Part shown: piece by piece, positions 43,176 through 52,674 of the stretch | How positions within the stretch are numbered: position 1 is the stretch's first letter | Layout: the number at the start of each line of letters is the position of its first letter | Source: PALSA-693 sp963834725 | GTDB taxonomy: Bacteria > Actinomycetota > Acidimicrobiia > Acidimicrobiales > Palsa-688 | Length of the DNA: 64,000 nucleotides | Reading direction: 5' to 3' | Assembly (NCBI GenBank): GCA_963834725.1 | Contig: CAWICN010000001.1 | Span: forward strand, 4,216,001 to 4,280,000 | Program-made: the position numbers and the translations under genes | Notes under the pieces: generated by a model | What the model was told of the DNA's origin: nothing | The model's input: only the letters and a program-made list of their open reading frames with translations | Database searches by the model: none

Positions 43176-43307
43176 ATGACCGTCACCAAGACCCACCATC
43201 ACCGTCAGCCTGCCGTCCGTGACGAGCGAGGCGAGGGTGTGATTTCGGCGGCCATCGCGGTGCTGGTCATGGCCTTCATCGGGGTCGCCATGAGTCGCAA
43301 AACATGA
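43176..43307 (+). CDS. Small Flp/TadE-type membrane protein, truncated
   Basis: 43 residues: a His-rich start, then GEGVISAAIAVLVMAFIGVA and an abrupt end SRKT. This is the opening of small membrane proteins seen in actinobacterial pilus (tad) operons, which normally run 20 or more residues past the hydrophobic segment. AAAGGA lies 6 nt upstream of the ATG. The junction with transposon debris at about 43300 explains the loss of its end and of any downstream pilus genes. Confidence 0.55.
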   Translation: MTVTKTHHHRQPAVRDERGEGVISAAIAVLVMAFIGVAMSRKT

Positions 43308-43537
43308 TTAGCGCAACTCTCGTCATCACGAGCCGGGCGCAGGGTATGCGCAGATTACCGGCGATATCACACCATCCATCACCTGCAGACGAGCGAAAGA
43401 TGTAGATCTCTGCTGAAGGGTAAGGGCTCCGAATCAGGTCGCCTCGGGTCGTGGTGCGGTTTTGCCGTCGTCGGGGCGGCCAGGTAGTTGTACGGACGAT
43501 AGACTCGTGAAGCAAGGTCATCCGCGCCGGCTACCCG

Positions 43538-43576
43538 ATGTCCGGTGGAGTTGACCCGGTTCGCCGGACAGGTTGA
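43538..43576. repeat. IS3-type terminal sequence
   Basis: TGTCCGG and CCGGACA flank GAGTTGACCCGGTTCG just outside the IS3 transposase stop. This position and the TGTCCGG edge suit an IS3-family terminal inverted repeat. Confidence 0.45.
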
Positions 43577-43796
43577 TTATGCCGCTTGGGTGGCAGCGGG
43601 TTGGTGGATCTTCTCGTAGTTGGCGGGGCTGATCCCTCCGAGGGTGGAGTGACGGCGACGCAGGTTGTACCACCCTTCGATCCAGGCGAAGGTAGCGGCA
43701 CGGAGTTTGGCGATGGTCGGCCAGGAGTAGCCCTCGATCAACTCGAGTTTGTATGTCCCGAACCAGCTTTCGGAGACCGCGTTATCCCAACATTAA
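43577..43796 (-). pseudogene. IS3 family transposase OrfB, C-terminal fragment
   Basis: The last 70 codons of an rve-type integrase read NAVSESWFGTYKLELIEGYS, TFAWIEGWYNLRRRHSTLGG and ISPANYEKIH. The final Glu of the DDE triad lies in the first stretch (AVSES). Everything upstream of 43797 is missing, so the element is dead. Confidence 0.85.
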
Positions 43797-43800
43797 CCGG

Positions 43801-44139
43801 CTAATAATGGCCGAGGTCTGTGCAACGGCTGGGGTGGTTCGTCACTTGGCTTTGCGCGAGCGGTTTGATTCGTCGTAGCTGTTCTTCGTGACGCCGGATG
43901 TGTTCGGCGAGGGCTTCGACGGCATCACGTAGGTGGGCAATTTCGGCGAGAACGCCGGAGAGACTGCGGGGATCGTGGCTGCGGTGGCGGTGCTCCTCGA
44001 TCACGGCCCGAAGGGTGTCGTCTCGGTAGCGGCTCGTTCGGCTTAGGGCGGCGCGTGTGGCGACGGCGGTGAAGGTGACGGGCTGGCCTTCTTGACGCAA
44101 CTGGGTGCAGACGGTTTCGATCCGCGCCAGCGTGCACAC
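43801..44139 (-). CDS. DUF6262-like transposon-associated protein, possibly partial
   Basis: 112 residues: RIETVCTQLRQEGQPVTFTA, then an HTH-like ATRAALSRTSRYRDDTLRAV, then a coiled coil (LAEIAHLRDAVEALAEHIRR). This matches the accessory proteins (TnpC/DUF6262) that accompany tyrosine-recombinase transposons. No such recombinases are adjacent, so it is an orphan piece of a lost element. The N-terminus may be truncated. Confidence 0.55.
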   Translation of the reverse strand: MCTLARIETVCTQLRQEGQPVTFTAVATRAALSRTSRYRDDTLRAVIEEHRHRSHDPRSLSGVLAEIAHLRDAVEALAEHIRRHEEQLRRIKPLAQSQVTNHPSRCTDLGHY

Positions 44140-44174
44140 CTTTTATAGAGATCGGCGAGTTCGGCTGTGTCGGC

Positions 44175-44251
44175 GACACCCCGAGCGTGCCTCACGGCAC
44201 GACCGAGGCGGAGGACCGCCACTCAAACTTCTACGACGCCTGGGTCAACCT
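44175..44251 (-). mobile_element. Solo left end of the IS256-family element
   Basis: These 77 nt, read on the minus strand, are identical to the left end of the complete element at 52675 (AGGTTGACCCAGGCG...CTCGGGGTGTC). The outer edge cuts an IS630 transposase gene at 44252; inward the match ends abruptly at 44175. It is therefore a second, mostly deleted insertion of the same element in the opposite orientation. Confidence 0.85.
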
Positions 44252-44890
44252 CACCTGGGGTGTCTTGTGGGTTTGCAGGTTGTCCAAGATGACGTGAACC
44301 TCCAGCTCGGCGGGTACCTCGCGGTTGACCTTGTTCAAAAAGGCGATGAAGTCCGCGCTGGTATGGGTTTTGCGGACGTCGATGATCAGCGTGCCGGTGG
44401 CCACGTTCAGGGCGGCGAAGAGGTCGCAGGTGCCGTTGCGCTCATCGTCGTGGGTGGCCCGCTGCGGTGTGGTCGGCAGCATCGGCAGCGTCGGAGCGGC
44501 CCGGTTGAGAGCCTGGATCTGGGGTTTCTCATCGATGGCGACGACCGCGGCGGCCACGGGCGGGCCCATGTGCAACCCGACCAGGTCGCGGATCTTCTCC
44601 ACCAGGTCCGGGTCCGGCGAGATCTTGAAGCTGTCGCTTCGCCACGGTTTGAGCCCGAACGCCCGCCAGATCTGTCTCACGAAGGTGTGGCTGATCCTGT
44701 GCTTTTTGGCCAGTTCCCTACTCGACCAGTGGGTGGCGTCCGCTGGCGCGCTCTCCAGGGTCTCGACCACGACCGCTTCGATCACGTCGTCGTCGATCGT
44801 ACGCGCCGCCCCCGGCGATCGGCCACCACGGATCGAGGGACTTGGCGGCGGGATTATCAAATTAGAGAGACGGTTGATGTCGCCGAGGCC
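44252..44890 (-). pseudogene. IS630 family transposase, truncated at both ends
   Basis: The HTH/linker part is WSSRELAKKHRISHTFVRQI. The catalytic domain begins AAVVAIDEKPQIQALNRAAP and continues GTLIIDVRKTHTSADFIAFL and HVILDNLQTHKTP, giving the first two Asp of the DDE triad. The third acidic residue is lost at the IS256 insertion (44251). The N-terminal HTH is also missing or scrambled beyond about 44830. Confidence 0.85.
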
Positions 44891-44916
44891 GGATCGCTCC
44901 GGGACGGCCGCTAATG

Positions 44917-46323
44917 TTAGCCGTTGGCGACGGTCACGGTGAACTGCTCGGTGCCGCAGGTGCTGGTGGCGCCTAGGTGGCCGGCGTCTCCGGGGTAGCT
45001 GACCGCCCATCGGTAGGTGCCGGCCGTGGCCGAACTGACCGAAAAGGTCGTGTTCGACGTGCTAGCCAGGCCGTTGGTCAGGCTGACCGTCTGGCTGTAG
45101 ACCGGGCTCGCGGCGCACGTGGTGTCGCTGGGCGCGAACAGCTGGAAGGTCACGCTTCCGGTCGGGGTACCGCCTGCTCCAACCGAGATCGTGGCTGAGT
45201 CCTGCGGGAAGATGTTCTGGGTGGTGGAGATGCTCGAAGTTGCCCCGTTGACCACGCTGGATTCGTTGGCGGCGCCGCAGGCGGTGGACGCGACCTGGTT
45301 TTTGCCGTCGCCGCTGTAGCTGGCCGTCCAGAAGTAGGTGCCGACTGCGGTGGGGGTGAAGTTCCCGGAGTTGTAGTCGCCGTTGCCGGTGACCGTGACC
45401 GGGTTGAGTGCGGTGGTCACCGGGCTGGAGCAGGCGGGGTCGCTGAACAGTTGGAAGGTGATGGTGCCGCTGATGCCGGAGGTCCCGCCGGTCAGGTGGG
45501 CGACGTCGAAGATCGGGTTACCGATTGTCACCGGGGTCTGGGCGGTGGAAGTCAGCGACGGTTGCTGCTTCGGTTCCGCGGCCTGGGCCGCTAAGGCGGC
45601 AGCTACTGTCAGATTGCAGCTCCAGGGGAAGGGCTGGCAGGCCGTCGCCTCCGCGGCCTCTGGCAGGTACGAACAAAAGCTGGTCGGGGAGGGACCGACG
45701 ATGTCGTCGGCATCACTGTCGCCATCACATTGGCCGGGGATCATCCCGAAATCGTGCATGACGATGGGGTCAGTCTGGGTGGCGGTGAAGGTCCCGCCGC
45801 TGGGGAAGGTGATCAGCTTGTTGTTGGGGGTCCAAGTGGTCGTGGTCGCCGTCACTGAAAAGTCGGGATTCACGGTCACCGAACCGGTTTCGACCCGGCA
45901 CGCACTGCCGCCCGTGCAGGGGGCATAAGCCTGCCCGGGTGGCGGTATTGACGCCCGGGTCGTTTCGACGATGGTGTAGGTCCCGGGCTGTACTGCCGTC
46001 CACTCGACACATCCCACTCCAGGGTGTGATGACAAGGCACAGTTGCCCCGCTGGATCGGGCACCCACCCCCGTTGATAACAGTAACCGGTTTGCTGGGGG
46101 GAGTTGTCTGGGTTACCTGGGACGACGAGGCCGTCGGCGGAGTCCCGGGGCCGACGAGGACGTAAACCGCGCTCCCCACTGCTTGGCGACATGAGTCAAT
46201 GGTCTGCAACCAAATGGTGGCTCCTGATGCCTGGCTGGCGGAGGGCTGGACACCTGAGACCACCGTCGAGCCGACTGCCAGTATGCCTAGGGCCAGCATC
46301 CTGCCCCATGCTCTGACGATCAT
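44917..46323 (-). CDS. Secreted protein with Ig-like repeats
   Basis: 468 residues. The signal peptide (MIVRAWGRMLALGILAVGST...ASQASG) leads into a Cys-rich N-terminal domain (CPIQRGNC, GVGCVEWTAVQPGTYTIVET, YAPCTGGSACRVETG). Two bacterial Ig-like repeats follow: ISGTITFQLFSDPACSSP...GTYFWTASYSGDGKNQ and PTGSVTFQLFAPSDTTCAAS...GTYRWAVSYPGDAGHL. There is no sortase or GPI-like anchor. It is probably a secreted or cell-surface adhesive protein. The ATG at 46323 has AGGA 5 nt upstream. Confidence 0.8.
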   Translation of the reverse strand: MIVRAWGRMLALGILAVGSTVVSGVQPSASQASGATIWLQTIDSCRQAVGSAVYVLVGPGTPPTASSSQVTQTTPPSKPVTVINGGGCPIQRGNCALSSHPGVGCVEWTAVQPGTYTIVETTRASIPPPGQAYAPCTGGSACRVETGSVTVNPDFSVTATTTTWTPNNKLITFPSGGTFTATQTDPIVMHDFGMIPGQCDGDSDADDIVGPSPTSFCSYLPEAAEATACQPFPWSCNLTVAAALAAQAAEPKQQPSLTSTAQTPVTIGNPIFDVAHLTGGTSGISGTITFQLFSDPACSSPVTTALNPVTVTGNGDYNSGNFTPTAVGTYFWTASYSGDGKNQVASTACGAANESSVVNGATSSISTTQNIFPQDSATISVGAGGTPTGSVTFQLFAPSDTTCAASPVYSQTVSLTNGLASTSNTTFSVSSATAGTYRWAVSYPGDAGHLGATSTCGTEQFTVTVANG

Positions 46324-46640
46324 TGTTTCCTGACCTTCTCTGATTTGTGTCGAAGGGCTTATGCACGCATATCCACGAGTGGGCGAAGGGAAACCCATGG
46401 TGCACTGATGAGAGGAGTGCGCTCAAACCCGGTTATTGTTTGACTCAGCCCTAAGGTTGCCGAAACAGTCCCGATCGCGAGCTTGAACCTTGTCCACTCC
46501 ATGTGCGCCCCTTCGGCCCGCCGGGTGAGCCCCTCACCTCGAGCAACAAAAGTGTAGCAGGCAGTTACCAGATGTCAAGGTGGTGCACGACTTGGGGTCG
46601 GGTTCGGTCCGCCGAGACTGGCTCCCGCAGCCATCCTGAC

Positions 46641-46841
46641 ATCTACTGCCTCATCTGGACCCATGTGGAGGCCGATTGGGAGGCGGCCATGGAAGTGGAT
46701 TACGATTTTGAGGGGATCGAGGCGCGGACGTTCCGTTTGATGCAAGCCCGTATGATCGCCCGTCACGCCGATAACGAGCTGTTCCGGGCCACGCTGGCTA
46801 AGGCAGTGGCGGCGGGGATCCTCGATGTCACAGCGCGCTGA
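46641..46841 (+). pseudogene. Possible transposase fragment
   Basis: The frame reads DIYCLIWTHVEADWEAAMEV, then YDFEGIEARTFRLMQARMIA and ELFRATLAKAVAAGILDVTA. The layout resembles the N-terminal region of IS1182/IS5-type transposases, but similarity is weak. There is no proper start, and no catalytic part is present. Confidence 0.35.
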
Positions 46842-46849
46842 TGTTGGCG

Positions 46850-47144
46850 CCATACCCACCTTTGCACCGGTCCCATATAGCCGGGCCGCGAACGACATGC
46901 CCACGTTGCCGGGGGCCGACCTCGCAGACGCCGTTGCTGCAGGCGAAGTTCGAGGTGACGAGCTGCACTGGTAACGGCGGGGTGGTCTTCGTGGTTGTGG
47001 TGGCCGCGGTGGTGCTGGTGGAGGGTGTCTGCCCGCAGAGGCACCGGCTCCGGGCGCCGTGGCCAACAGGACAGGCAGCACGTGGGCGCTGGCAAGCACG
47101 GCTCCGGCCGCCGCCCAGCCCTTCGGATTGACGCTCAGGTGCAT
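46850..47144 (-). pseudogene. Secreted protein gene, frameshifted and truncated
   Basis: The ATG at 47144 follows GGGGGAG. A signal peptide (WAAAGAVLASAHVLPVLLAT) is followed, after an indel near 47040, by a Thr-rich linker (TPSTSTTAATTTTKTTPP) and VQLVTSNFACSNGVCEVGP. After another shift the sequence reads GNVGMSFAARLYGTG. The remainder of the protein is gone. It is probably related in style to the Ig-like secreted protein next door. Confidence 0.55.
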
Positions 47145-47407
47145 GGACTCCCCCTCGTGCACAGCGAAGTGGCCGAACGAGACGTCTCCACCCTCCTCTA
47201 CGTCCGAGAACCTCCTTGGGATTGCGTGGTGACACTAGAATCGCCATCTGGCGCACAACGACTCCACGCACCTGCGATCTCCCCGGCGTCGGGCCTGGTC
47301 CAAAAGGCGCCTTATCTCCGAGGGCGAAAGGCAGGAAAACCGAGTGCTGCTTTTCACGGTGTGTTCACTGTGAGAAGACGTCGACAGCGCCGGCCGGGTT
47401 CTCGCCG

Positions 47408-47911
47408 CTACCACGCTCGGGTGATGGTGTCCATGGTGGCCACCGCGTCATACAGCGGCGTGGAATCTAACACCCGCTTGGCCCCCACCAAACGCGCCGC
47501 CTCGGCCACCTCCACGCTGCGGTCGAAGACCCGCCTCTTATCGCCAGACCCATCCAGCCGGGCCCGGAAATCCACCAGCACCGTATGCGCGAAACTGCCC
47601 CACCCGCGGCAGTCGTAACTGCCCACCCCCGCCGCGTACCGCCAGCGGGCATCGAAGCTGTAACGCTCCACCGCCTCCCGATCCGACAGCCCCTCCAGAC
47701 GCTGCAACACCATCACCGTGGCCACCACCGACGGCGGCACACTGCGCCGCCCCTTCACCGAGAACAGATCCGCGAACATCTCATCGGGGAACAGCCGGTC
47801 CCGTTCGCGATGCAACAGCGCATAAATCGAGTTCTCCGCCAGCATCTCGTCACAGAAACGATCCATGTCATTGAGCACACTGGGCTGGCGATCCGCCATC
47901 CCCACGCTCAC
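47408..47911 (-). pseudogene. IS1182 family transposase, N-terminal part
   Basis: 167 residues: LHRERDRLFPDEMFADLFSV, VPPSVVATVMVLQRLEGLSD, then VFDRSVEVAEAARLVGAKRV and LDSTPLYDAVATMDT. The first catalytic Asp lies in LDST. Two-thirds of a normal transposase (about 450-500 aa) is missing beyond 47408. Confidence 0.85.
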
Positions 47912-48006
47912 CGCTCACCCCGCAACCAAAATCCCATGCCTGTAAATTCTCGCGAACCGAGACCACCAACACGAGCATCTACACCCGCGAAAGACACCAG
48001 CCACTT

Positions 48007-48042
48007 TTTAGCGGGGGGAGGGCCTGCCCTCCCCCCGCTAAA
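48007..48042. repeat. Perfect GC-rich palindrome
   Basis: 17-nt arms (TTTAGCGGGGGGAGGGC and its complement) around CT. It sits between the IS1182 remnant and the old IS21 remnant. No U-tract follows on either strand; it could be a former terminator or an element edge. Confidence 0.6.
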
Positions 48043-48060
48043 GAGGAGAAACCCTCTCTG

Positions 48061-48710
48061 CTGCCGGCACCTTCAACCCGCTACGACCTGCCCGTCTATG
48101 CCACGGCGAAGGTTCACCGGGATCATCACATCGAGATCGGTCGGGCCTTGTATTCGATCCCGGGCGATCTGATCGGCGCCAGAGTCGACGTGCGCGCCGA
48201 TCGGGAACTGGTGCGCCTCTTCTATCGCGGGGTGCTGATCAAGATCGATCCCCGCCAAGCGCCCGGCGGCCGGGTCACCGACGCCGACGGACCTGCCGGC
48301 GGAGAAAACCGCTTACGCCATGCGGGATCTAGATCATCTGCGCCGCCTAGCCGCAGCCGAAGGAGCCGCGATCGGCGCCTACGCGGACGCCTTGTTGGAC
48401 ACGCCGTTGCCGTGGACCAAGATGCGCCAGGTCTACGCCCTCCTCGGCCTGGTCAAGCGATGGGGGTCAGACCGGGTGGAGGCGGCCTGCGCCCGGGCGC
48501 TCGAGGCCGAGACGGTCAGCGTCCCGCTGATCGGCCGCATGATCGAACGAGCCACCGAGAACCAACCGGCGCCGGGCCAAGCCAGCCGTCAGGACCGGCC
48601 GGCCGCCTCGTTTCGCTCGCGACCCCGGCCACTTCGCCACCCAGAAACCCAGCAACCGCAAGGCCAATCCCGAACAACAGACGCTCGAGGTGGAAGGAGG
48701 CGTGGCATGA
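48061..48710 (+). pseudogene. IS21 IstA transposase remnant (old copy)
   Basis: The C-terminal domain of an IstA protein in three frames: YDLPVYATAKVHRDHHIEIG and LIGARVDVRADRELVRLFYR, then after an indel near 48290 RDLDHLRRLAAAEGAAIGAY and KMRQVYALLGLVKRWGSDRV, then after another near 48600 FARDPGHFATQKPSNRKANP, ending EVEGGVA. The stop overlaps the IstB start (ATGA). The catalytic core is missing. It is a different IS21 subtype from the intact copy downstream. Confidence 0.85.
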
Positions 48711-49470
48711 CCGGCCCCGCCCCGGCCGTCACCAACGAGCTGAGGACGCTGCTGCGGGCGGTCAAACTCGGCCGCTGCCTCGACACCCTGCCCGAACGGC
48801 TCGCCCTGGCCAAGCAGCGCAGCCTGACCCACCACGAGTTCCTCGAACTGGTCCTCGCCGACGAAGTCACCCGCCGAGAGACCAGCTCCGCCAGTCTCCG
48901 GGCCCGAGCCGCCGGCCTCGACCCCGACATGACGCTTGAGAACTGGGATGCCACCACCAAGGTCAACTACGACCACCAAGTCCTCGACGAGCTGTGCTCC
49001 CTCAGCGTTTCTCGACGCCGGGCACAACGCGCTCGATCCTCGGACCGGTCGGGGTCGGCAAAACGTTCTTGGCCACCGCCCTCGGCCACGCGGCGGTCCG
49101 CCGCCGCTACAGCGTCACCTTCTGCCGCGCCGACGTGCTGCTCAAGCGGCTCCGGGCCTCCCGCCTCGACAACAGCCACGACGCCGAGATCCGCAAACTC
49201 CTACGCGTCGACCTGCTCGTCCTAGACGATTTCGCCCTGCAGCCCTTCGATACCCTCGACACCGCAGACATCTACGAACTCATCGTCGAACGCCATCGCG
49301 TGGCCTCCACCGTGGTCACCTCCAACCGGGAACCCATCGAGTGGCTGGCCCAGATGGCAGACCCGCTCCTCGCCCAATCAGCCATCGATCGGCTCCAATC
49401 CGCCGCCTACGAACTCGTCCTCGACGGCGACTCCTACCGCCGCCGGCAAAAACCCGGCCTCGACACAGGA
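48707..49470 (+). pseudogene. IS21 IstB helper ATPase (old copy), disrupted
   Basis: The N-terminus (NELRTLLRAVKLGRCLDTLP, VLADEVTRRETSSASLRARA) is in one frame. After an extra base near 49014 and another near 49040 the AAA+ core resumes: LGPVGVGKTFLATALGHAAV, VDLLVLDDFALQPFDTLDTA. The C-terminus is interrupted at 49470 by the intact IS21 and resumes at 52273. Confidence 0.85.
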
Positions 49471-49604
49471 TGCTGACGATCACGCAATTCCCTAGTTGGG
49501 GGTCGGAAACGATCAGGTAATTCCCTACCCCCTCGGTCAGCGATTTCCCTAGTCCGGTCCTTGCAAGTAGACGCTTCCTCCGTCCCCCGAGAGACGGAGG
49601 AGAC

Positions 49605-51161
49605 ATGGCAAGGAGGACGTTCATCGTGGTTGATCTGGTTGAGATCCTGACCCATTGGTATGCGGGTCGGCCCAAGGTGGAGGTGGCTCGCAGTTTGGGG
49701 GTGGACCCCAAAACGGTGCGCCGGTACGCGGCCGCGGCCGAGGCCGCAGGGCTTGCTCCGGGCGGCCCTCCGATCAGTGAGGAGCAGTGGCGCCGGTCCG
49801 TGCGGGAGTGGTTCCCGAGCCTGGTCGATTCGAAGTTGCGCCAGCCCAGCTGGGGTGAGATCGACCGGTATCGGGAGTTGATCGAAGGATGGTTGGGGGT
49901 GGTCCCGGCGTCGGTGATCCACCAGCGGCTACGAGACGAGCACGGCCTGGACGCGAGTGTTGCCAGCTTGCGCCGCTACCTGCGGGCCCATTTCGACGAG
50001 GCTTCCCGCCGGGGAGAGCTGACGATCTGGCGGCCGCCTGTCGATCCCGGCCTGGAAGCCCAGGTGGATTACGGCTATCTGGGTATGTGGCTGGATCCCC
50101 AGACGGGACGGCGCCGCAAGGTGTGGGCGTTCTCGATGGTCCTGGCCTACTCGAGGCATCTGTTCGTGTTCCCGGTGCTGCGCATGGACCAGCAGGCCTG
50201 GGTGGACGCCCACGTGGCCGCCTTCGACTTCTATAACTCCTGTCCCCGCCGGGTGGTGCTGGACAACCTTCGGGCCGGGGTGATCAAGCCTGACATCTAC
50301 GACCCCAAGATCAACCGGGCCTACGCGGAGCTGGCCTCGCATTACGGCGTGTTGGTAGACCCCGCGAGAGTGGCCCACCCCAAAGATAAGCCGCGGATCG
50401 AGGCCGTTCAGCTGTACATACGCCGGAGCTTCTTCGCCGGGCGGGAGTTCACCTCGCTCGCCCAGATGGTGGCCGAGGCGCGGCGGTGGAGTTTGGAGGT
50501 GGCAGGGCGGAGAACGCCGCGGGTCCTGGAAGGGCGCACTCCCGTCCAGGTCTTCGATGCCGAAGAGGCCGGCGTTCTCCTGCCGCTGCCGGTTGTGCCT
50601 TTCGAGCTTGCCAGATGGAGCCGACCCAAGGTCGGCCCCGACGCGCACGCCAAGGTGGGCCGCACCTTGTACTCGGTTCCGTATCGACTGATCGGCTGCT
50701 ACCTCGACGCGAGGGCCACCGACGTGCTGGTGCAGTTCTACCGCGACGGCGCCCTGGTCAAGACCCACCCGTTCCAGGCCAGAGGCAGACGCACCGACTG
50801 GGCGGACCTGCCCGAACACCGAGTCGGGTTCTTCATGCGCAACCCGCAGTGGTGTCTAACCCAGGCGGCGACGGTGGGCGAGGCCTGCGAAACGCTGGTC
50901 TCAGAACTGCTGGCGGTCAACGCCCTGTTTCGCCTGCGCCAGGCACAAGGCGTGTTGCGCTTAGGCCAGAAATACGGAGACGACCGACTCGAAGCGGCCT
51001 GCCAGCGGGCTATCGACGCCGGCGACCCCGCCTACAAGACGGTCAAGGGGATCCTGGCCGCCGGCACCGAACGTTCACCGATACAGACCCGCCTTGCTGT
51101 CGACGCACCAGCCTGGCTAAGAGGGCCCGGGGCGTTCGGACACGAGGAGGGGCAGAGCTGA
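49605..51161 (+). CDS. istA: IS21 transposase IstA
   Basis: 518 residues. The N-terminal HTH is HWYAGRPKVEVARSLGVDPK. A linker precedes the rve catalytic domain, with Asp in LEAQVDYGYLG (about 157), Asp in VVLDNLRAG (about 220) and Glu in KPRIEAVQLYI (about 265). The Mu-type C-terminal barrel follows (VGRTLYSVPYRLIGCYLDAR). It is full length and intact, and its stop overlaps the istB start (TGATG). Confidence 0.95.
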   Translation: MARRTFIVVDLVEILTHWYAGRPKVEVARSLGVDPKTVRRYAAAAEAAGLAPGGPPISEEQWRRSVREWFPSLVDSKLRQPSWGEIDRYRELIEGWLGVVPASVIHQRLRDEHGLDASVASLRRYLRAHFDEASRRGELTIWRPPVDPGLEAQVDYGYLGMWLDPQTGRRRKVWAFSMVLAYSRHLFVFPVLRMDQQAWVDAHVAAFDFYNSCPRRVVLDNLRAGVIKPDIYDPKINRAYAELASHYGVLVDPARVAHPKDKPRIEAVQLYIRRSFFAGREFTSLAQMVAEARRWSLEVAGRRTPRVLEGRTPVQVFDAEEAGVLLPLPVVPFELARWSRPKVGPDAHAKVGRTLYSVPYRLIGCYLDARATDVLVQFYRDGALVKTHPFQARGRRTDWADLPEHRVGFFMRNPQWCLTQAATVGEACETLVSELLAVNALFRLRQAQGVLRLGQKYGDDRLEAACQRAIDAGDPAYKTVKGILAAGTERSPIQTRLAVDAPAWLRGPGAFGHEEGQS

Positions 51162-51925
51162 TGAGACTCGAAGCTCACACCCAACTCGCCCCGGTGCTGC
51201 GCCAGCTCAAGCTGACCGGGATGCTCGACACCCTCGACGCCCGCCTGGCCGAAGCCCAAGCCGGCACCTTGGGACACGTCGATTTCCTGCAGGTCCTCTG
51301 CGAGGACGAACTGGCCCGCCGCGAGGCGGCCGCGGTCGGACGCCGCCTACGGGCGGCGCACCTGCCAGCCGGGGCAACTCTTGAGGGTTTCGACTATTCG
51401 TTCAACCCCAAGCTTCCCGCCGCCCAGATCCGGGATCTGGCCCGGTTGGAGTTCGTCATCGCCGGTGAAGGGCTGTGTATCTACGGTCCGGTCGGGGTCG
51501 GCAAGACGCACCTGGCCGCCGCCTTAGCCCACCAGGCCTGCCGGCGGGGACACGACGCCACCTTCGTCACCGCCAGCCGGCTTCTCGCCGAGCTCGCCGG
51601 AGGTCACGCCGACCGCAGTTTCACCAGCCGCCTCAAACGCCTCGCCAAGCCAGCCATCCTGGTCATCGACGACTTTGCCATGCGCGACTTCACCGTCTCC
51701 CAGGCCGATGACTTCTACGAGCTGGTCTGCGAGAGGGTCGGCCGTCCCGGACACTCGATGATCCTGACATCGAACCGCTCCCCCGCGGACTGGTATCCGC
51801 TCTTCCCCAACGCCGTGGTCGGCGAATCTGTTCTGGACCGAGTCATCAACTCCAGCCATCACCTCCTCCTCGACGGCAAGAGCTACCGGCCCAACCGCAG
51901 ACCCGGTCGGCCGTCCAAAACATAG
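51161..51925 (+). CDS. istB: IS21 helper ATPase IstB
   Basis: 254 residues. An N-terminal helical domain (LAPVLRQLKLTGMLDTLDAR) precedes the AAA+ core: Walker A GPVGVGKT, Walker B ILVIDDFAM and sensor region SMILTSNRSPADWYPLF. The C-terminus is basic. It assembles on DNA to select targets for IstA. Intact and translationally coupled to istA. Confidence 0.95.
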   Translation: MRLEAHTQLAPVLRQLKLTGMLDTLDARLAEAQAGTLGHVDFLQVLCEDELARREAAAVGRRLRAAHLPAGATLEGFDYSFNPKLPAAQIRDLARLEFVIAGEGLCIYGPVGVGKTHLAAALAHQACRRGHDATFVTASRLLAELAGGHADRSFTSRLKRLAKPAILVIDDFAMRDFTVSQADDFYELVCERVGRPGHSMILTSNRSPADWYPLFPNAVVGESVLDRVINSSHHLLLDGKSYRPNRRPGRPSKT

Positions 51926-52272
51926 GCCCCACCGCGGCCGGAGAAACGGCGGCTATCAAGGAGGGAAGGGGGGAACCTGGGTGAGGTCATCCCAGACCCC
52001 AGCGCTCGCTGCTGGACGACGCCCCCTTCCCTCCTTGCTCCATTATTTGGCCCGGTGGTCACTTCACCAGGGTCGGCCTCAAGCGCCGGTCGCACCTACC
52101 CGTCGCGGTTGCCAGCCTCGCGGCCGCTCCCTTGACCGCTTGACCCCGACCCATCCTCGGGGAACGAAAACCCTTGACGAAACCAGCCGGCACCGTCACC
52201 ATAAAGACCGGATCGGCTAGGGAATTAGTTGATCGATCCCCTGGGGAATTAGCTGATCGTCAGCACACAGGA

Positions 52273-52314
52273 ACCATCACCGCCCGGCCACGCCGACGAC
52301 GCCGCCCCACTTGA
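52273..52314 (+). pseudogene. C-terminal tail of the old IstB
   Basis: Removing the inserted IS21 and one CACAGGA copy joins LDTG to TITARPRRRRRPT and a TGA at 52312, the basic end expected of IstB. This confirms both the insertion point and the frame. Confidence 0.8.
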
Positions 52315-52417
52315 CCCCCACGACGCCGGCAGCCATCATTATCGATGTCGTCGCCGATGGCCGGGCCTGGCCCCATGCCACTGGCGAACCAGTGGCCCCA
52401 TAACGCTGGCGGGCGAC

Positions 52418-52674
52418 ATGAGGAGCACTGCTGCGGATGTCGTCCACTACATCGCTCAGCAACCGGAGGAGTGGCAGCCACCGCTCAATAAGCTCCGTCT
52501 GGCGTGTCGGAATCAGCTGCGAGGATACAGGGAGGGCATGACCTACGGAATGCCTTCTTATGAACGCAGCGGCCGAGTCGAGGTAGGGTTCGGAAAGCAG
52601 ACCCGGTACCTATCGCTCTATATCCTGAAGCAGCCTGTCTTCGAAGCACATCGAGCCCAATTGAGTGGCCTCAG
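52418..52674 (+). pseudogene. DUF1801 gene, 5' part (split by IS256 element)
   Basis: The first 85 codons of a DUF1801/iron-chaperone-like protein: VVHYIAQQPEEWQPPLNKLR, GMTYGMPSYERSGRVEVGFG, YLSLYILKQPVFEAHRAQL. The frame is interrupted exactly at 52674 by the IS256-family element. Joined to 54200-54305 across the duplication it gives a normal 120-residue protein. Confidence 0.88.

Larger units (their letters stand above)
49471..52265 (+). mobile_element. Complete IS21 family element
   Basis: 2795 bp. Ends are TGCTGACGATCA at the left and its complement TGATCGTCAGCA at the right, each followed inward by repeats of the AATTCCCTA type. The element is flanked by a 7-bp direct duplication CACAGGA (49464-49470 and 52266-52272). 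It carries intact istA and istB. Between istB and the right end, 51926-52218 holds no gene. It sits inside the istB of an older IS21. Confidence 0.93.
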
